DNA from: Desulfoferula sp040751985
GTDB taxonomy: Bacteria; Desulfobacterota; Desulfarculia; Desulfarculales; Desulfarculaceae
Direction: 5' to 3'
Assembly: GCA_040751985.1 (NCBI GenBank)
Contig: JBFMFU010000071.1
Coordinates: 1-64,000 of the forward strand
DNA: 64,000 bases
The notes beneath the pieces are model-generated. The model ran no database searches and was not told the origin of the DNA. It worked only from the letters and a program-made list of their open reading frames with translations. Numbering within the stretch: position 1 is the stretch's first letter; every line of letters starts with the position of its first letter. Positions 43,135 to 51,288 of the stretch are shown here, in pieces. The translations under genes were made by a program, and so were the position numbers.

Positions 43135-43893
43135 ATGGGCAAGATAAGCTACGGCCTGGAAGGCAAGGTGATTCTGGTCACCGGCGGCAGCCGGGGCATC
43201 GGCCTGGCGGCGGCCAAGCGCCTGCGCGAGGAGGGGGCCCAGGTGGCCATCTGCGGCCGCAAGCCCGAGGGGCTGCAGGCCGCGGCCGCGGAGTTGGGCG
43301 GCGAGGTGCTGACCGTGGCCGCCCACATCGCCAAGGAGGATCAGGTGCAGGCCCTGTTCCAGGCGGTCCAGGAGCGCTTCGGCCGCCTGGACGTGCTGAT
43401 CAACAACGTGGGCATGAACCTGATGACCCCCTCTCTGGCCGAGGCGGACCCGGGCCTGTGGCAGAAGATCATGGACAGCAACCTGAACGGCACCTTCCTC
43501 TGCTCGCGGCAGGCGGCCCAGATGATGAAGGCCCAGGGCGGCGGCAAGATCGTCTCAGTGTCCTCCACGGCCGGCCACCGGGCGGCGCCCTTCATGGGCA
43601 TCTACGGCATCGCCAAGGCGGGCATCGAGATGATAACCAAGGTGCTGGCCGTGGAGCTGGCCCCCTTTAATATCCAGGTCAACGCGGTTGCTCCGGCCAT
43701 GGTCAAGACCGACTTTTCCAAGCCCTTCTGGTCCAACGAAGACGTACACAAGCAGATCGTGGCCAGAATACCGGCCGGCCGCCTGGCCGAGCCCCTGGAC
43801 GTGGTGCACCCGCTGCTGTTCCTAGCCTCGGCCGGCGCGGACTACATCACCGGCCAGACCTTGGTGGTGGACGGAGGGGCCACCTCGGCCTGA
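43135..43893 (+). CDS. Short-chain dehydrogenase/reductase (FabG-like)
   Basis: The 252-residue SDR has TGGSRGIG for NAD(P) binding, NNVG, the catalytic Ser in SVSSTAGH, and YGIAK for Tyr and Lys, ending in ADYITGQTLVVDGG. Classical SDRs oxidise or reduce hydroxy/keto groups; LvaD of the Pseudomonas levulinate pathway is a member that makes 4-hydroxyvaleryl-CoA, so an equivalent role is possible. The ATG at 43135 follows GGGAGAAGG. It is the last gene of the plus-strand operon and is followed by a strong terminator. Confidence 0.9.
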   Translation: MGKISYGLEGKVILVTGGSRGIGLAAAKRLREEGAQVAICGRKPEGLQAAAAELGGEVLTVAAHIAKEDQVQALFQAVQERFGRLDVLINNVGMNLMTPSLAEADPGLWQKIMDSNLNGTFLCSRQAAQMMKAQGGGKIVSVSSTAGHRAAPFMGIYGIAKAGIEMITKVLAVELAPFNIQVNAVAPAMVKTDFSKPFWSNEDVHKQIVARIPAGRLAEPLDVVHPLLFLASAGADYITGQTLVVDGGATSA

Positions 43894-43909
43894 GGCGGCC
43901 GCGGCAGGC

Positions 43910-43951
43910 AAAAAATCCCCCGCCCTGCCCTGGCAGCGGCGGGGATTTTTT
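43910..43951 (+). terminator. Bidirectional intrinsic terminator
   Basis: A-run, GC stem (TCCCCCGCC paired with GGCGGGGA) and T-run make a symmetrical hairpin. It ends the 36-44 kb operon on the plus strand and the BKACE gene on the minus strand. Confidence 0.85.
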
Positions 43952-43971
43952 GTGCGCAGCCTGGCCCGGCG

Positions 43972-44886
43972 CTAGCGGATGGGCAGCCCCAGGCGCTGGC
44001 GGGCCTCGTTGGGCGTGGCCGGCTCCAGGTTGAACTCGCCCAGGATGCGCGCCAGTTTTTCCACCAGCTCGCCGCTGGAACGGGCCAGGCGTCCCTTGGC
44101 CAGATACAGGTTGTCCTCCAGCCCCACCCGGCAGCCACCGCCCATGAAGGCCGCGGCCGTGCAGATGGGGAGCTCCATCTTGCCGGCGCCAAAGGCCGAC
44201 CAGACGTAGTTCTGCGGCCCGAAGAGGCGGTCCGCGGTCTGCTGCAGATGCACCAGGTCCGCCAGGGTGGGTTGGATGCCGCCCAGGATGCCCATAACGA
44301 ACTGCAGGAACAAGGGCGGCTCCAGCCAGCCCTCGTCCAGGACATAGGCCGCGTTGTACAAGTGGCCCACGTCGTATATCTCCAGTTCGGGCTTGGTGCC
44401 GCTATCGCGGAAAATCTGGCAGAGCATCTCCATGTCGGCGAAGGTGTTGCGGAAGATGCCGGCCTTGCTGCCCTCCAGGAATTCCTTTTCCCAGGGATGC
44501 TTCCACTGCTGGTACTTCTTGGCCACCGGATGCAGGGCGAAGTTGATGGTGCCCATGTTGAAAGAGGCCAGCTCCGGGTGCAGCTCGGCCACGGCCGCGG
44601 CGCGCTCTTGGGCGGTCATGCCCAGCCCGCCGCCGGTGGTGATGCAGATGATGGCGTCGCACTCGGCGCGGATATGCTCCAGCATGTTGCGGAACAGGGC
44701 CACCTCCGCGCTGGGCCGGCCGTCCTGGGGATCGCGGGCGTGCAAATGCACGCTGGCCGCCCCAGCCTTGGCCGCCCCAATGGCATCGGCCGCGATCTGG
44801 GCGGGGGTGATGGGTAGATGGGGGGACATGGTGGGAGTATGAATGGCCCCCGTGACGGCGGCCGATATCATCACCTGGTTGGACAT
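43972..44886 (-). CDS. BKACE family (DUF849) beta-keto acid cleavage enzyme
   Basis: The 304-residue TIM-barrel protein has the metal-binding VHLHARDPQDGRPS near residue 46, CITTGGGLGMTAQER, and LEIYDVGHLYNA and GGGCRVGLEDN with the conserved Glu. The founding member cleaves 3-keto-5-aminohexanoate in lysine fermentation using acetyl-CoA. Other members act on dehydrocarnitine, 5-hydroxy-3-ketohexanoate or betaine-related keto acids. It starts with GGAGGTC and lies 100 bp downstream of livK on the same strand, suggesting the imported compound may feed this step. The exact substrate cannot be predicted. Confidence 0.92.
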   Translation of the reverse strand: MSNQVMISAAVTGAIHTPTMSPHLPITPAQIAADAIGAAKAGAASVHLHARDPQDGRPSAEVALFRNMLEHIRAECDAIICITTGGGLGMTAQERAAAVAELHPELASFNMGTINFALHPVAKKYQQWKHPWEKEFLEGSKAGIFRNTFADMEMLCQIFRDSGTKPELEIYDVGHLYNAAYVLDEGWLEPPLFLQFVMGILGGIQPTLADLVHLQQTADRLFGPQNYVWSAFGAGKMELPICTAAAFMGGGCRVGLEDNLYLAKGRLARSSGELVEKLARILGEFNLEPATPNEARQRLGLPIR

Positions 44887-44946
44887 GACCTCCGGCTCCC
44901 GTGCGTGGCTGCGTCATAAGCCCGGTAGGAGGCGAGCGCTGTTGTC

Positions 44947-44979
44947 GGCTGGGGCCGCCGCGCTGCGGCGCCCCCAGCC
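44947..44979 (-). other. Strong hairpin between livK and the BKACE gene
   Basis: A GC-rich stem pairs GGCTGGGGC (from 44947) with GCCCCCAGCC (to 44979) and has no T tract. It may stabilise the livK 3' end or reduce read-through into the BKACE gene. Confidence 0.45.
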
Positions 44980-44986
44980 GGGTTAG

Positions 44987-46243
44987 TTACATCTGACCGG
45001 CTTTGCGCTTGCAGCCGGTGTCCTTCAAGGGCACGGTGGTCTTGTCAATGGGGATCATCTCCACCATCTTGCTGCCCGGATACGACTTGTCGTACTTGTT
45101 CTGCTCCTTGGGGATGATCATGGTCACCGGGATGGGCGACTGGATCTGGTGGTCCTCGGCCCGCATATAAACGTCACCGTTGATGCCGTTGTACTTCATG
45201 CCCTCCAAGGTCTTGATGATCTTGGGAACATCCCACTTGCCCACCTTGTTGATCGCGTCCCAGACCATGCGGATATGGTAGTTCTTGAAGACCGTGGTGC
45301 CCGGCCACTGGTACACAGTGTCCTTGGAGGTGACGATTTTCTGCCAGACCTTATGCCAGGCCTGGTCCAGGGCCTGCTGCTTGGGGTTGGGGTTGACGAT
45401 GCTGCCGAAGTCGGCGGTGACGAAGCCCAGGGCCGCGTTTTGCACGTCCCGCAGCTGCACGCCGTCCTCCAGGAAGTAGGACAGCAGCTTGGCCTTCAGG
45501 CCCAGGTTCTTGCCCTGTTTGATCAAAAGTCCCAGATCCGGCCCCCAGTTGCCGGTGAAGACCCACTCGGCGCCCGAAGCATTGAGCTTGGTGATGTAGG
45601 GAGCGAAGTCCTTGGTCATCAGGGGATGATAGACCTCCACCGCGATCTGGATGTCGGGGCGGAATTTCTTGAGGGCCGTCTTGAAGTCGGCCGCGGCCTC
45701 GCGCCCGAAGTTGTAGTCCTGGCAGATGATGCCCACCTTCTTGACCTTGGGCAGCTTCTGCAGATAGGCCGCCAGGGCGCCGGAGTGCTGGGCGGTGTTC
45801 AAGCTGATGCGGAAGAAATAGGGGTTGCATCCCTCGCCGGTCAGGCTGGCCGCCTCGGCGCCGTAGCTGATCACCAGCACCTTGTACTTCTTGCCCACCT
45901 GGGCCAAGGCCTTGGCGATGTGGCTGCCGGTGCCGGTGCTGATGATGGTGACCTTCTTCTCCAAAATGGCCTGGGTGGCCAGGCGCACGGCCACGTCGGG
46001 CTTGAGCTGGCTGTCATATTGGAGGACCTCGATCTTTTTGCCCAGCACGCCGCCCTTTTCCTGGTTGTACTGCATGGCGTGGAACATCATGCCCCAGTTG
46101 TAGCTGTCGCCGATGTACTTGAAGGGTCCGGACAGGGGATCAAAGGTGGCCACCTTGAAGGTGTCCGCCGCCCAGGCCCCGCCGGCCAGCAGGCTGGCCA
46201 GGAAAGCCAGCATGGCCAACATAACCAACAGTTTTCTTTTCAT
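44987..46243 (-). CDS. livK: Branched-chain amino-acid-type ABC transporter, substrate-binding protein
   Basis: The 418-residue protein has a clear signal peptide (cleavage after WAA, near residue 25) and the LivK/type I periplasmic binding fold: FKVATFDPLSGPFKYIGDSYN, VISYGAEAASLTG, and YNFGREAAADFKTALKKF. It is the last gene of the transcript livH-livM-livG-livF-livK. The family binds amino acids, short-chain acids, amides or aromatic compounds, and this sequence does not reveal which. The ATG at 46243 is preceded by a doubled AGGAGG. Confidence 0.92.
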   Translation of the reverse strand: MKRKLLVMLAMLAFLASLLAGGAWAADTFKVATFDPLSGPFKYIGDSYNWGMMFHAMQYNQEKGGVLGKKIEVLQYDSQLKPDVAVRLATQAILEKKVTIISTGTGSHIAKALAQVGKKYKVLVISYGAEAASLTGEGCNPYFFRISLNTAQHSGALAAYLQKLPKVKKVGIICQDYNFGREAAADFKTALKKFRPDIQIAVEVYHPLMTKDFAPYITKLNASGAEWVFTGNWGPDLGLLIKQGKNLGLKAKLLSYFLEDGVQLRDVQNAALGFVTADFGSIVNPNPKQQALDQAWHKVWQKIVTSKDTVYQWPGTTVFKNYHIRMVWDAINKVGKWDVPKIIKTLEGMKYNGINGDVYMRAEDHQIQSPIPVTMIIPKEQNKYDKSYPGSKMVEMIPIDKTTVPLKDTGCKRKAGQM

Positions 46244-46292
46244 GACCGACCTCCTCCTTGAGTTAACCGTAATCCTATGGAAGCAAAGGTTC

Positions 46293-47006
46293 TCAGACCT
46301 CCAGATAGCGGCGGCGGATGTCGTCCGCCTGGAGTATCTCATCGGACGTGCCGGTGAAGACGATCTGGCCTTTGGCCATTACGTAGCCGCGCACGGCTAA
46401 CTTCAGGGCCATCTTCATGTTCTGCTCCACCAGCAATATGGACACGCCGGCCTGGTTGATCTCCTTTAGTATCTGGGCCACCATCTTGCGGATCAGGGGG
46501 GCCAGGCCCTCGGTGGGCTCGTCTACCAGGAGCAGGCTGGGGTTGCCCATCAGGGTTCGGGCGATGGTCAGCATCTGCTGCTCGCCGCCGGAGAGGGTGG
46601 TGCCCCGCTGGTGCTGGCGGTCTTTGAGGATGGGGAACACGGAGTAGATTCGGTCCAGGCCCCAGGCCACGGCTGCCTGCTCACGGCCCCGCATGGCCCG
46701 CCGGCCCATGAGCAGGTTCTCGGTCACCGACAGCCGCTCAAAGATGGCCCGGTCCTCGGGAACGTAGCCAATGCCCAGACGCGCGATGCGGTGTGAGCGC
46801 AGGCCCTGCACCGGCTTGCCGTCCCAGTCGATGGTGCCGGAGGCGGGCCTGACGATGCCCATGATGCTGCGCAGGGTGGTGGACTTGCCCACCCCGTTGC
46901 GCCCCAGCAGGGCCACTATCTCCCCGCGCCGCACCTCCAGGTCCACCCCGTGCAGGATCTGGCTCTTGTCATAAAAGGCCGTCAAACCCTGGACGCGGAA
47001 AAGCAT
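46293..47006 (-). CDS. livF: Branched-chain amino-acid-type ABC transporter, ATP-binding protein LivF
   Basis: The 237-residue ATPase has Walker A GRNGVGKSTT, signature LSGGEQQML, Walker B LLLVDEPTEGL and the His switch. The VPEDRAIFERLSV segment is typical of LivF. It starts 2 nt after livG. Confidence 0.95.
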   Translation of the reverse strand: MLFRVQGLTAFYDKSQILHGVDLEVRRGEIVALLGRNGVGKSTTLRSIMGIVRPASGTIDWDGKPVQGLRSHRIARLGIGYVPEDRAIFERLSVTENLLMGRRAMRGREQAAVAWGLDRIYSVFPILKDRQHQRGTTLSGGEQQMLTIARTLMGNPSLLLVDEPTEGLAPLIRKMVAQILKEINQAGVSILLVEQNMKMALKLAVRGYVMAKGQIVFTGTSDEILQADDIRRRYLEV

Positions 47007-47008
47007 GG

Positions 47009-47752
47009 CTAGTCCTCTTCTCCCAGATAGGCTTCTTTGACCTTGGGGTCCTGCTGGATCTCCTCCTTGGGCCCGGAGGCCAACACCGCGCCGTAGTGCA
47101 GAACGGTAATGCGGTCGGCCAGGCCGAAGACCACATCCATGTCGTGCTCGATGATGATCAGGGTCATGCCCGCGGTGACCCGTTTGATCAAATCCACCAC
47201 CAGGCGGGTCTCCTCGCTGGACATGCCGGCGGTGGGCTCGTCCAAAAGTATCACCCGCGGCTGCAGGGCCAGGGTCAGGCCTATCTCCAGGGCCCGTTGC
47301 TGCCCATAAGCCAGCATGCCGCCAGGCACCTGGGCCTGCTCGGCCAGGCCGATGCGCCGCAACAGCTCAACCACTTCCTGGTTCACCGCCTTCATGCGCG
47401 ACACGGGATGCACGAAGTCCAGGCGGATGGAACGGCGCGAAAGCACGGCCGCCTGCAAGCTCTGGAACACGGTCAAGCGGGGGAAGATGTTGGTGATCTG
47501 AAAAGAACGCGCCAAGCCGTGGCGCGCCCGCCAGTATACCGACCGCCGGGTGATGTCCTGGCCGTCCAGCAGCACCGCGCCTCCCTTGGGTTGGTACTTG
47601 CCGGTGATCATGTTGAACAGGGTGGTCTTGCCCGCGCCATTGGGCCCGATGATGGCCCGCCGCTCGCCCTCGGCCACATCCAGGTCCACGCCGAAAAGCA
47701 CCGCCAGGCCTTTGAAGTCGTGCCGGATGTCTTTGGCTTGCAGAATGCTCAT
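47009..47752 (-). CDS. livG: Branched-chain amino-acid-type ABC transporter, ATP-binding protein LivG
   Basis: The 247-residue ATPase has Walker A GPNGAGKTTLFN, a LivG-type insert (ITRRSVYWRARHGLARSFQ), a degenerate signature (MLAYGQQRALEI in place of LSGGQ) and Walker B ILLDEPTAGM. I chose the ATG at 47752 (GGAGGA upstream); it overlaps the livM stop. Confidence 0.95.
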   Translation of the reverse strand: MSILQAKDIRHDFKGLAVLFGVDLDVAEGERRAIIGPNGAGKTTLFNMITGKYQPKGGAVLLDGQDITRRSVYWRARHGLARSFQITNIFPRLTVFQSLQAAVLSRRSIRLDFVHPVSRMKAVNQEVVELLRRIGLAEQAQVPGGMLAYGQQRALEIGLTLALQPRVILLDEPTAGMSSEETRLVVDLIKRVTAGMTLIIIEHDMDVVFGLADRITVLHYGAVLASGPKEEIQQDPKVKEAYLGEED

Positions 47753-48744
47753 GACGCAGTCCTCCGCCCCCAAAGCCCGCTAACCGCGCGCAGCAGCCAA
47801 TACCAGGCGTAGAGCACCAGGCTGATCAGGCCGCCGCGGAAATATAGCACCATGGCGATGAAAAAGGCGCCTATGTAGAACTCCCACATGTCGGTCAGCC
47901 GCGAGAGCCAGTCGCCTATGAAGACCATGAACATGGCGCCCAGCATAGGACCGAAGAAGTGCCCCACCCCACCGATCACCATCATCAGGATAGCGTCCAC
48001 CGCCTTGAAGATGTCGATGGCTCCGGTGGAGACGAACTCCTGGAACATGGCGAACATGCTGCCGGCGATGCCCGCCAGAAAGGCCGCGATGGTGAACAGG
48101 TAAAAACGGATGGCGGCGGTACGGTGGCCCAGGAAGCGGGCCCGCTCCTCGTTCTCCCTGAGCAACACGATAGAGACGCCCAACGGGGTCCGTATGAGGT
48201 GCCAGGCCAGGAGCAGCATCACTCCTATCACCACCGCCGTGAACCAATAGAAATTGGCGGTGTTGGACATGTCGATGCTGCCGATAAGGGGTATGTGCAG
48301 GGGCGGCTTGGGAAAGCCGCCCAAGCCGTCGTCGCCGCCGGTGACGGCCCGCCATTTGAGGGCCACCGCATACAGGAGCTGGTTGAAGGCCAGGGTGAGC
48401 ATGGCGTAGTAGGTGCCCGAGACGCGGATCAGGAAGATGGAGAAAAACGCCCCTATGATTCCCGCGGCCACGCCGCCCATGAGTAGCGCTGGTATCAGCC
48501 CCAGGCCCTTAATGTGCAGCAGCGAAAGAGCCGTGATGTAGGCCCCCACTCCGAAGTAGGCCGCGTGGCCGAAGGACAGCAGGCCGCCGAAGCCAGTGAT
48601 CAGGTTCAGGCTCACCGCAAAAAGGGCGTAGTAGAGCACCTCGGTCATCAGCCGCAGGTGGACCGTGCTCAAGAACGAGGGACAGGCCAAGACCACCAGG
48701 CCTATGATCGTCAGGACCGCCGTGTTCAAGCGCCTTGTAGTCAT
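47749..48744 (-). CDS. livM: Branched-chain amino-acid-type ABC transporter permease LivM
   Basis: The 331-residue integral membrane protein has about ten hydrophobic helices and the LivM motif GGLLSFGHAAYFGVGAYI near residue 55. The C-terminal half contains SMFAMFQEFVSTG and GGVGHFFGP, also conserved. It overlaps livG by 4 nt and livH by 1 nt. Confidence 0.95.
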   Translation of the reverse strand: MTTRRLNTAVLTIIGLVVLACPSFLSTVHLRLMTEVLYYALFAVSLNLITGFGGLLSFGHAAYFGVGAYITALSLLHIKGLGLIPALLMGGVAAGIIGAFFSIFLIRVSGTYYAMLTLAFNQLLYAVALKWRAVTGGDDGLGGFPKPPLHIPLIGSIDMSNTANFYWFTAVVIGVMLLLAWHLIRTPLGVSIVLLRENEERARFLGHRTAAIRFYLFTIAAFLAGIAGSMFAMFQEFVSTGAIDIFKAVDAILMMVIGGVGHFFGPMLGAMFMVFIGDWLSRLTDMWEFYIGAFFIAMVLYFRGGLISLVLYAWYWLLRAVSGLWGRRTAS

Positions 48745-49616
48745 TAGCCCTTCTCGCCGAAAAGACCCTGAGGTTTAATGCTTAGCACCACAGCCATGAT
48801 GAAAAACATCAGGATCAGGCTGAACTGCGGGAACAGGAGCACGCCGAAGGATTGCAGCTCGCCTATGAGGAAGGAAGCCACCACCGCACCCAACAGGCTG
48901 CCCAGCCCGCCCACCACCACCACCACGAAGGCGTCCATGCCCACCACCGTGGCCATGCCCGGATAGATGCCCAGGATGGGCCCGGCGATGACGCCGGCCA
49001 GGCCAGCCAGGCCCGCGCCCAGGGCGAAGACCATGTTGAATACCAGCGGGGTGTCCGTGCCCAGGGCGCTGACCATCACCGGGTTGGTGATAGCCGCCCG
49101 CACGATCATGCCCAGGTTGGTCTTGAACAACACCAGGGCCAGCGCCGTCAGCACCGCCAACCCAAAGAAGAAGATGAACAGGCGGTAGATGGGATAAGTG
49201 GAGCCCAGAATCTGCACGGAGCCGGTCAGGGAGGGCGGTATCTGCACCGGCAGAGGCTCAGTGCCCCAGCCCCACTTGACCAACTCCAGGATCACCAGAG
49301 ACAGGCCGATGGTCAACAGCAGCTCGAACAAATGTCCGGCTTCGTGCACCGGCCGCAGCAGGAAGTGCTCGGTGAGGGAACCGACGGCGGCGGCCAGTAG
49401 AGGGCCCAGTACCAGGGACACCCAGAAGTTGCCGGTGATGCCCAGCACGCTGTAACCCAGATAGGCGCCCAGCATGTAAAAGGAGGCGTGGGCCAGGTTG
49501 AGCATGCCCATCATCCCGAATACGATGCTTAGGCCCGAGGACACCAAGAAGATCAGCACGCCGTAGACCAGTCCGTGCAGGCAGGTGATCAGGATGGTCG
49601 TTAAATCAAGGGCCAT
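48744..49616 (-). CDS. livH: Branched-chain amino-acid-type ABC transporter permease LivH
   Basis: The 290-residue permease has about eight membrane helices and the LivH motifs GLSIVFGMMGMLNLAHASFYMLG and GLAGLAGVIAGPI, then VVVVGGLGSLLGAVVAS. It is the first liv gene, 55 nt after the XRE-cupin regulator on the same strand. Confidence 0.95.
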   Translation of the reverse strand: MALDLTTILITCLHGLVYGVLIFLVSSGLSIVFGMMGMLNLAHASFYMLGAYLGYSVLGITGNFWVSLVLGPLLAAAVGSLTEHFLLRPVHEAGHLFELLLTIGLSLVILELVKWGWGTEPLPVQIPPSLTGSVQILGSTYPIYRLFIFFFGLAVLTALALVLFKTNLGMIVRAAITNPVMVSALGTDTPLVFNMVFALGAGLAGLAGVIAGPILGIYPGMATVVGMDAFVVVVVGGLGSLLGAVVASFLIGELQSFGVLLFPQFSLILMFFIMAVVLSIKPQGLFGEKG

Positions 49617-49671
49617 ATGTTGCAGCCTTCCCTGAGGGTACCCAGCGAACCGGCCGCGGCCGGTCTTTATA

Positions 49672-50289
49672 TCAAGGCGTGAAGATCACGATTAGGCATT
49701 TAACCCGGGGGCAGTTCAGCGTTACACCGCGGTGCGGAACGTCGGCATCTATGTAGATGCAATCCCCCTCCTCCACGATGTACTCCTGACCGCCTATCTC
49801 GAAGCGCATGGTCCCCTCCAGCACCAGGAGCATCTCCTCGCCTTTGTGTTGGAAAAAAGGTTGATGCTTGACCTTGGCCGGGATGGTCAGGAGATAGGGC
49901 TCCATGTGCTTGTGGGGAAACTTGTGAGCCAGAGTTTCATAGGCATAGCCGAAAACCGAGCCGTCCCGGGCCATCAACTGGCGCTCGCCTTTTTTGACCA
50001 GGGAGGCGCTGGTACCGGCCTGGTCCTCCCCGAACAGCTCGGCGATGTTTACGCGCAGGCCCTTGGCTATGTTGAGCAGAGTGGATACCGGCGGGGCCTT
50101 GCGGGAGTTTTCCAGCTTGGAAAGATAGCCCTTGCTGATGCCGGTTTTTTGGGCCAGGCCTTCCAGGGTGAATCCCTTGGCCTTGCGGATGCGGCGGATG
50201 TTTTTACCTATTTCCGATTCGGGCAGCATATCGGAAACTTCATCTCCCGCCGGTGGCGTGGCAGCCTGCGTTACCGGAGTCCTGGACAT
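49672..50289 (-). CDS. XRE-family regulator with C-terminal cupin domain
   Basis: The 205-residue regulator has an XRE helix-turn-helix (IGKNIRRIRKAKGFTLEGLA through SKGYLSKLENSRKAPPVSTL) and a cupin ligand-binding domain (HMEPYLLTIPAK, FFQHKGEEMLLVLEGTMRFE, VEEGDCIYIDADVPH). PuuR-type members sense small metabolites. I chose the ATG at 50289: the visible promoter and operator lie at 50401-50447, so upstream in-frame starts such as 50451 would precede the transcript. The SD is weak. It is immediately upstream of livHMGFK and likely controls it. Confidence 0.85.
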   Translation of the reverse strand: MSRTPVTQAATPPAGDEVSDMLPESEIGKNIRRIRKAKGFTLEGLAQKTGISKGYLSKLENSRKAPPVSTLLNIAKGLRVNIAELFGEDQAGTSASLVKKGERQLMARDGSVFGYAYETLAHKFPHKHMEPYLLTIPAKVKHQPFFQHKGEEMLLVLEGTMRFEIGGQEYIVEEGDCIYIDADVPHRGVTLNCPRVKCLIVIFTP

Positions 50290-50400
50290 AGCCCCGGACA
50301 GGCCATTATTTGACGATAGGAAACTGCGACGGCCCAGGCGTAGAAAGGCGTCTTCCTTGAAATAGAGGAAAAAACCCGATGATTGTGCTGCGGCGCGTTG

Positions 50401-50447
50401 GTTTCCTATTAGGAAACTTTTTAACCCATTCGCGTACGCCGTGTCAA
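50401..50447 (-). promoter_or_regulatory. Promoter and operator of the XRE-cupin/liv unit
   Basis: On the minus strand, TTGACA (50442-50447) and TTAAAA (50419-50424) are spaced by 17 bp. Directly downstream, at the expected transcription start, is a perfect palindrome GTTTCCTATTAGGAAAC (50401-50417). A half-site GATAGGAAAC (50315-50324) and a looser TTCCT/AGGAA repeat (50353-50370) follow in the leader. This is a clear autoregulatory layout. Confidence 0.75.
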
Positions 50448-50471
50448 TCACCTAGAACACCTTTTTTTAGC

Positions 50472-51215
50472 TCAAGACGTGTGGGCCCCACCGTCCACGT
50501 TGATGGTTTGCCCGGTGATGTAGGAGGCCTCTTCCGAGGCCAGGAACACGATCAGACTGGCCACCTCCTCGGGGCGGCCCAGGCGTCGCAGAGGCACCAA
50601 GAACTGCATGAACATCGCGAGGCTTTGCTGGGGCACCGTCTTGAGCATCTCGGTGTCTATGGTGCCCGGCGAGACGCAGTTGACCCGCACGCCCTTGGGG
50701 CCCAGCTCCATAGCGGCGGTGCGAGTCAGGCCCACCACCCCGCCCTTGGAGGCAGAGTAGTTGAGCTGGCCGGGGTTGCCGTAGCGGGAGGTGGAGGAAA
50801 CATTGATGATGGCGCCGCGGCCCTGCTGGCGCATGGGGATCATGGCCGCCTGCAGGCAGTTGAAAACGCCCGTGAGGTTCACGGCGATCACCTGGTCCCA
50901 CTGCTCCGGGGTCATCTTGTGGCCCATGGCATCGCGGGTGATGCCGGCGTTGTTCACCAGGATGTCTAGCCCGCCCAGGTTCTGCACGGTGTCCGCCACC
51001 ATCTTGGCCGCAAAGCTGCGCTCGGCCACGTTGCCGGGCACTACCAGGCATCGGCGGCCCATCTTCTCTATCTCGACGGCCAGCGCCGCCAGGGCCGCCT
51101 GGTCCAGGTCGTTCAGGGCCACGTCCGCGCCTTCGACCGCCAGGGCCCGCGCCGTGGCCGCGCCGATGCCCCGGGCCGCGCCGGTGATGATGGCTACCTT
51201 GTCCTTGAGCCTCAT
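50472..51215 (-). CDS. SDR family 3-oxoacyl-ACP/CoA reductase-like (FabG)
   Basis: The 247-residue SDR has TGAARGIGAATA, NNAG, catalytic NVSSTSRYG and YSASK, and the C-terminal SYITGQTINVDGG. FabG-type enzymes interconvert 3-hydroxy- and 3-ketoacyl thioesters. It is the last gene of the beta-oxidation operon, downstream of the thiolase. Confidence 0.93.
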   Translation of the reverse strand: MRLKDKVAIITGAARGIGAATARALAVEGADVALNDLDQAALAALAVEIEKMGRRCLVVPGNVAERSFAAKMVADTVQNLGGLDILVNNAGITRDAMGHKMTPEQWDQVIAVNLTGVFNCLQAAMIPMRQQGRGAIINVSSTSRYGNPGQLNYSASKGGVVGLTRTAAMELGPKGVRVNCVSPGTIDTEMLKTVPQQSLAMFMQFLVPLRRLGRPEEVASLIVFLASEEASYITGQTINVDGGAHTS

Positions 51216-51288
51216 GTCTCGCCTCGGCCATGCCGGCCCCGCCCCGGGAGGAGCGTCTCCCGGTGGCGGGTGGTGCCTGGATTAGTCT

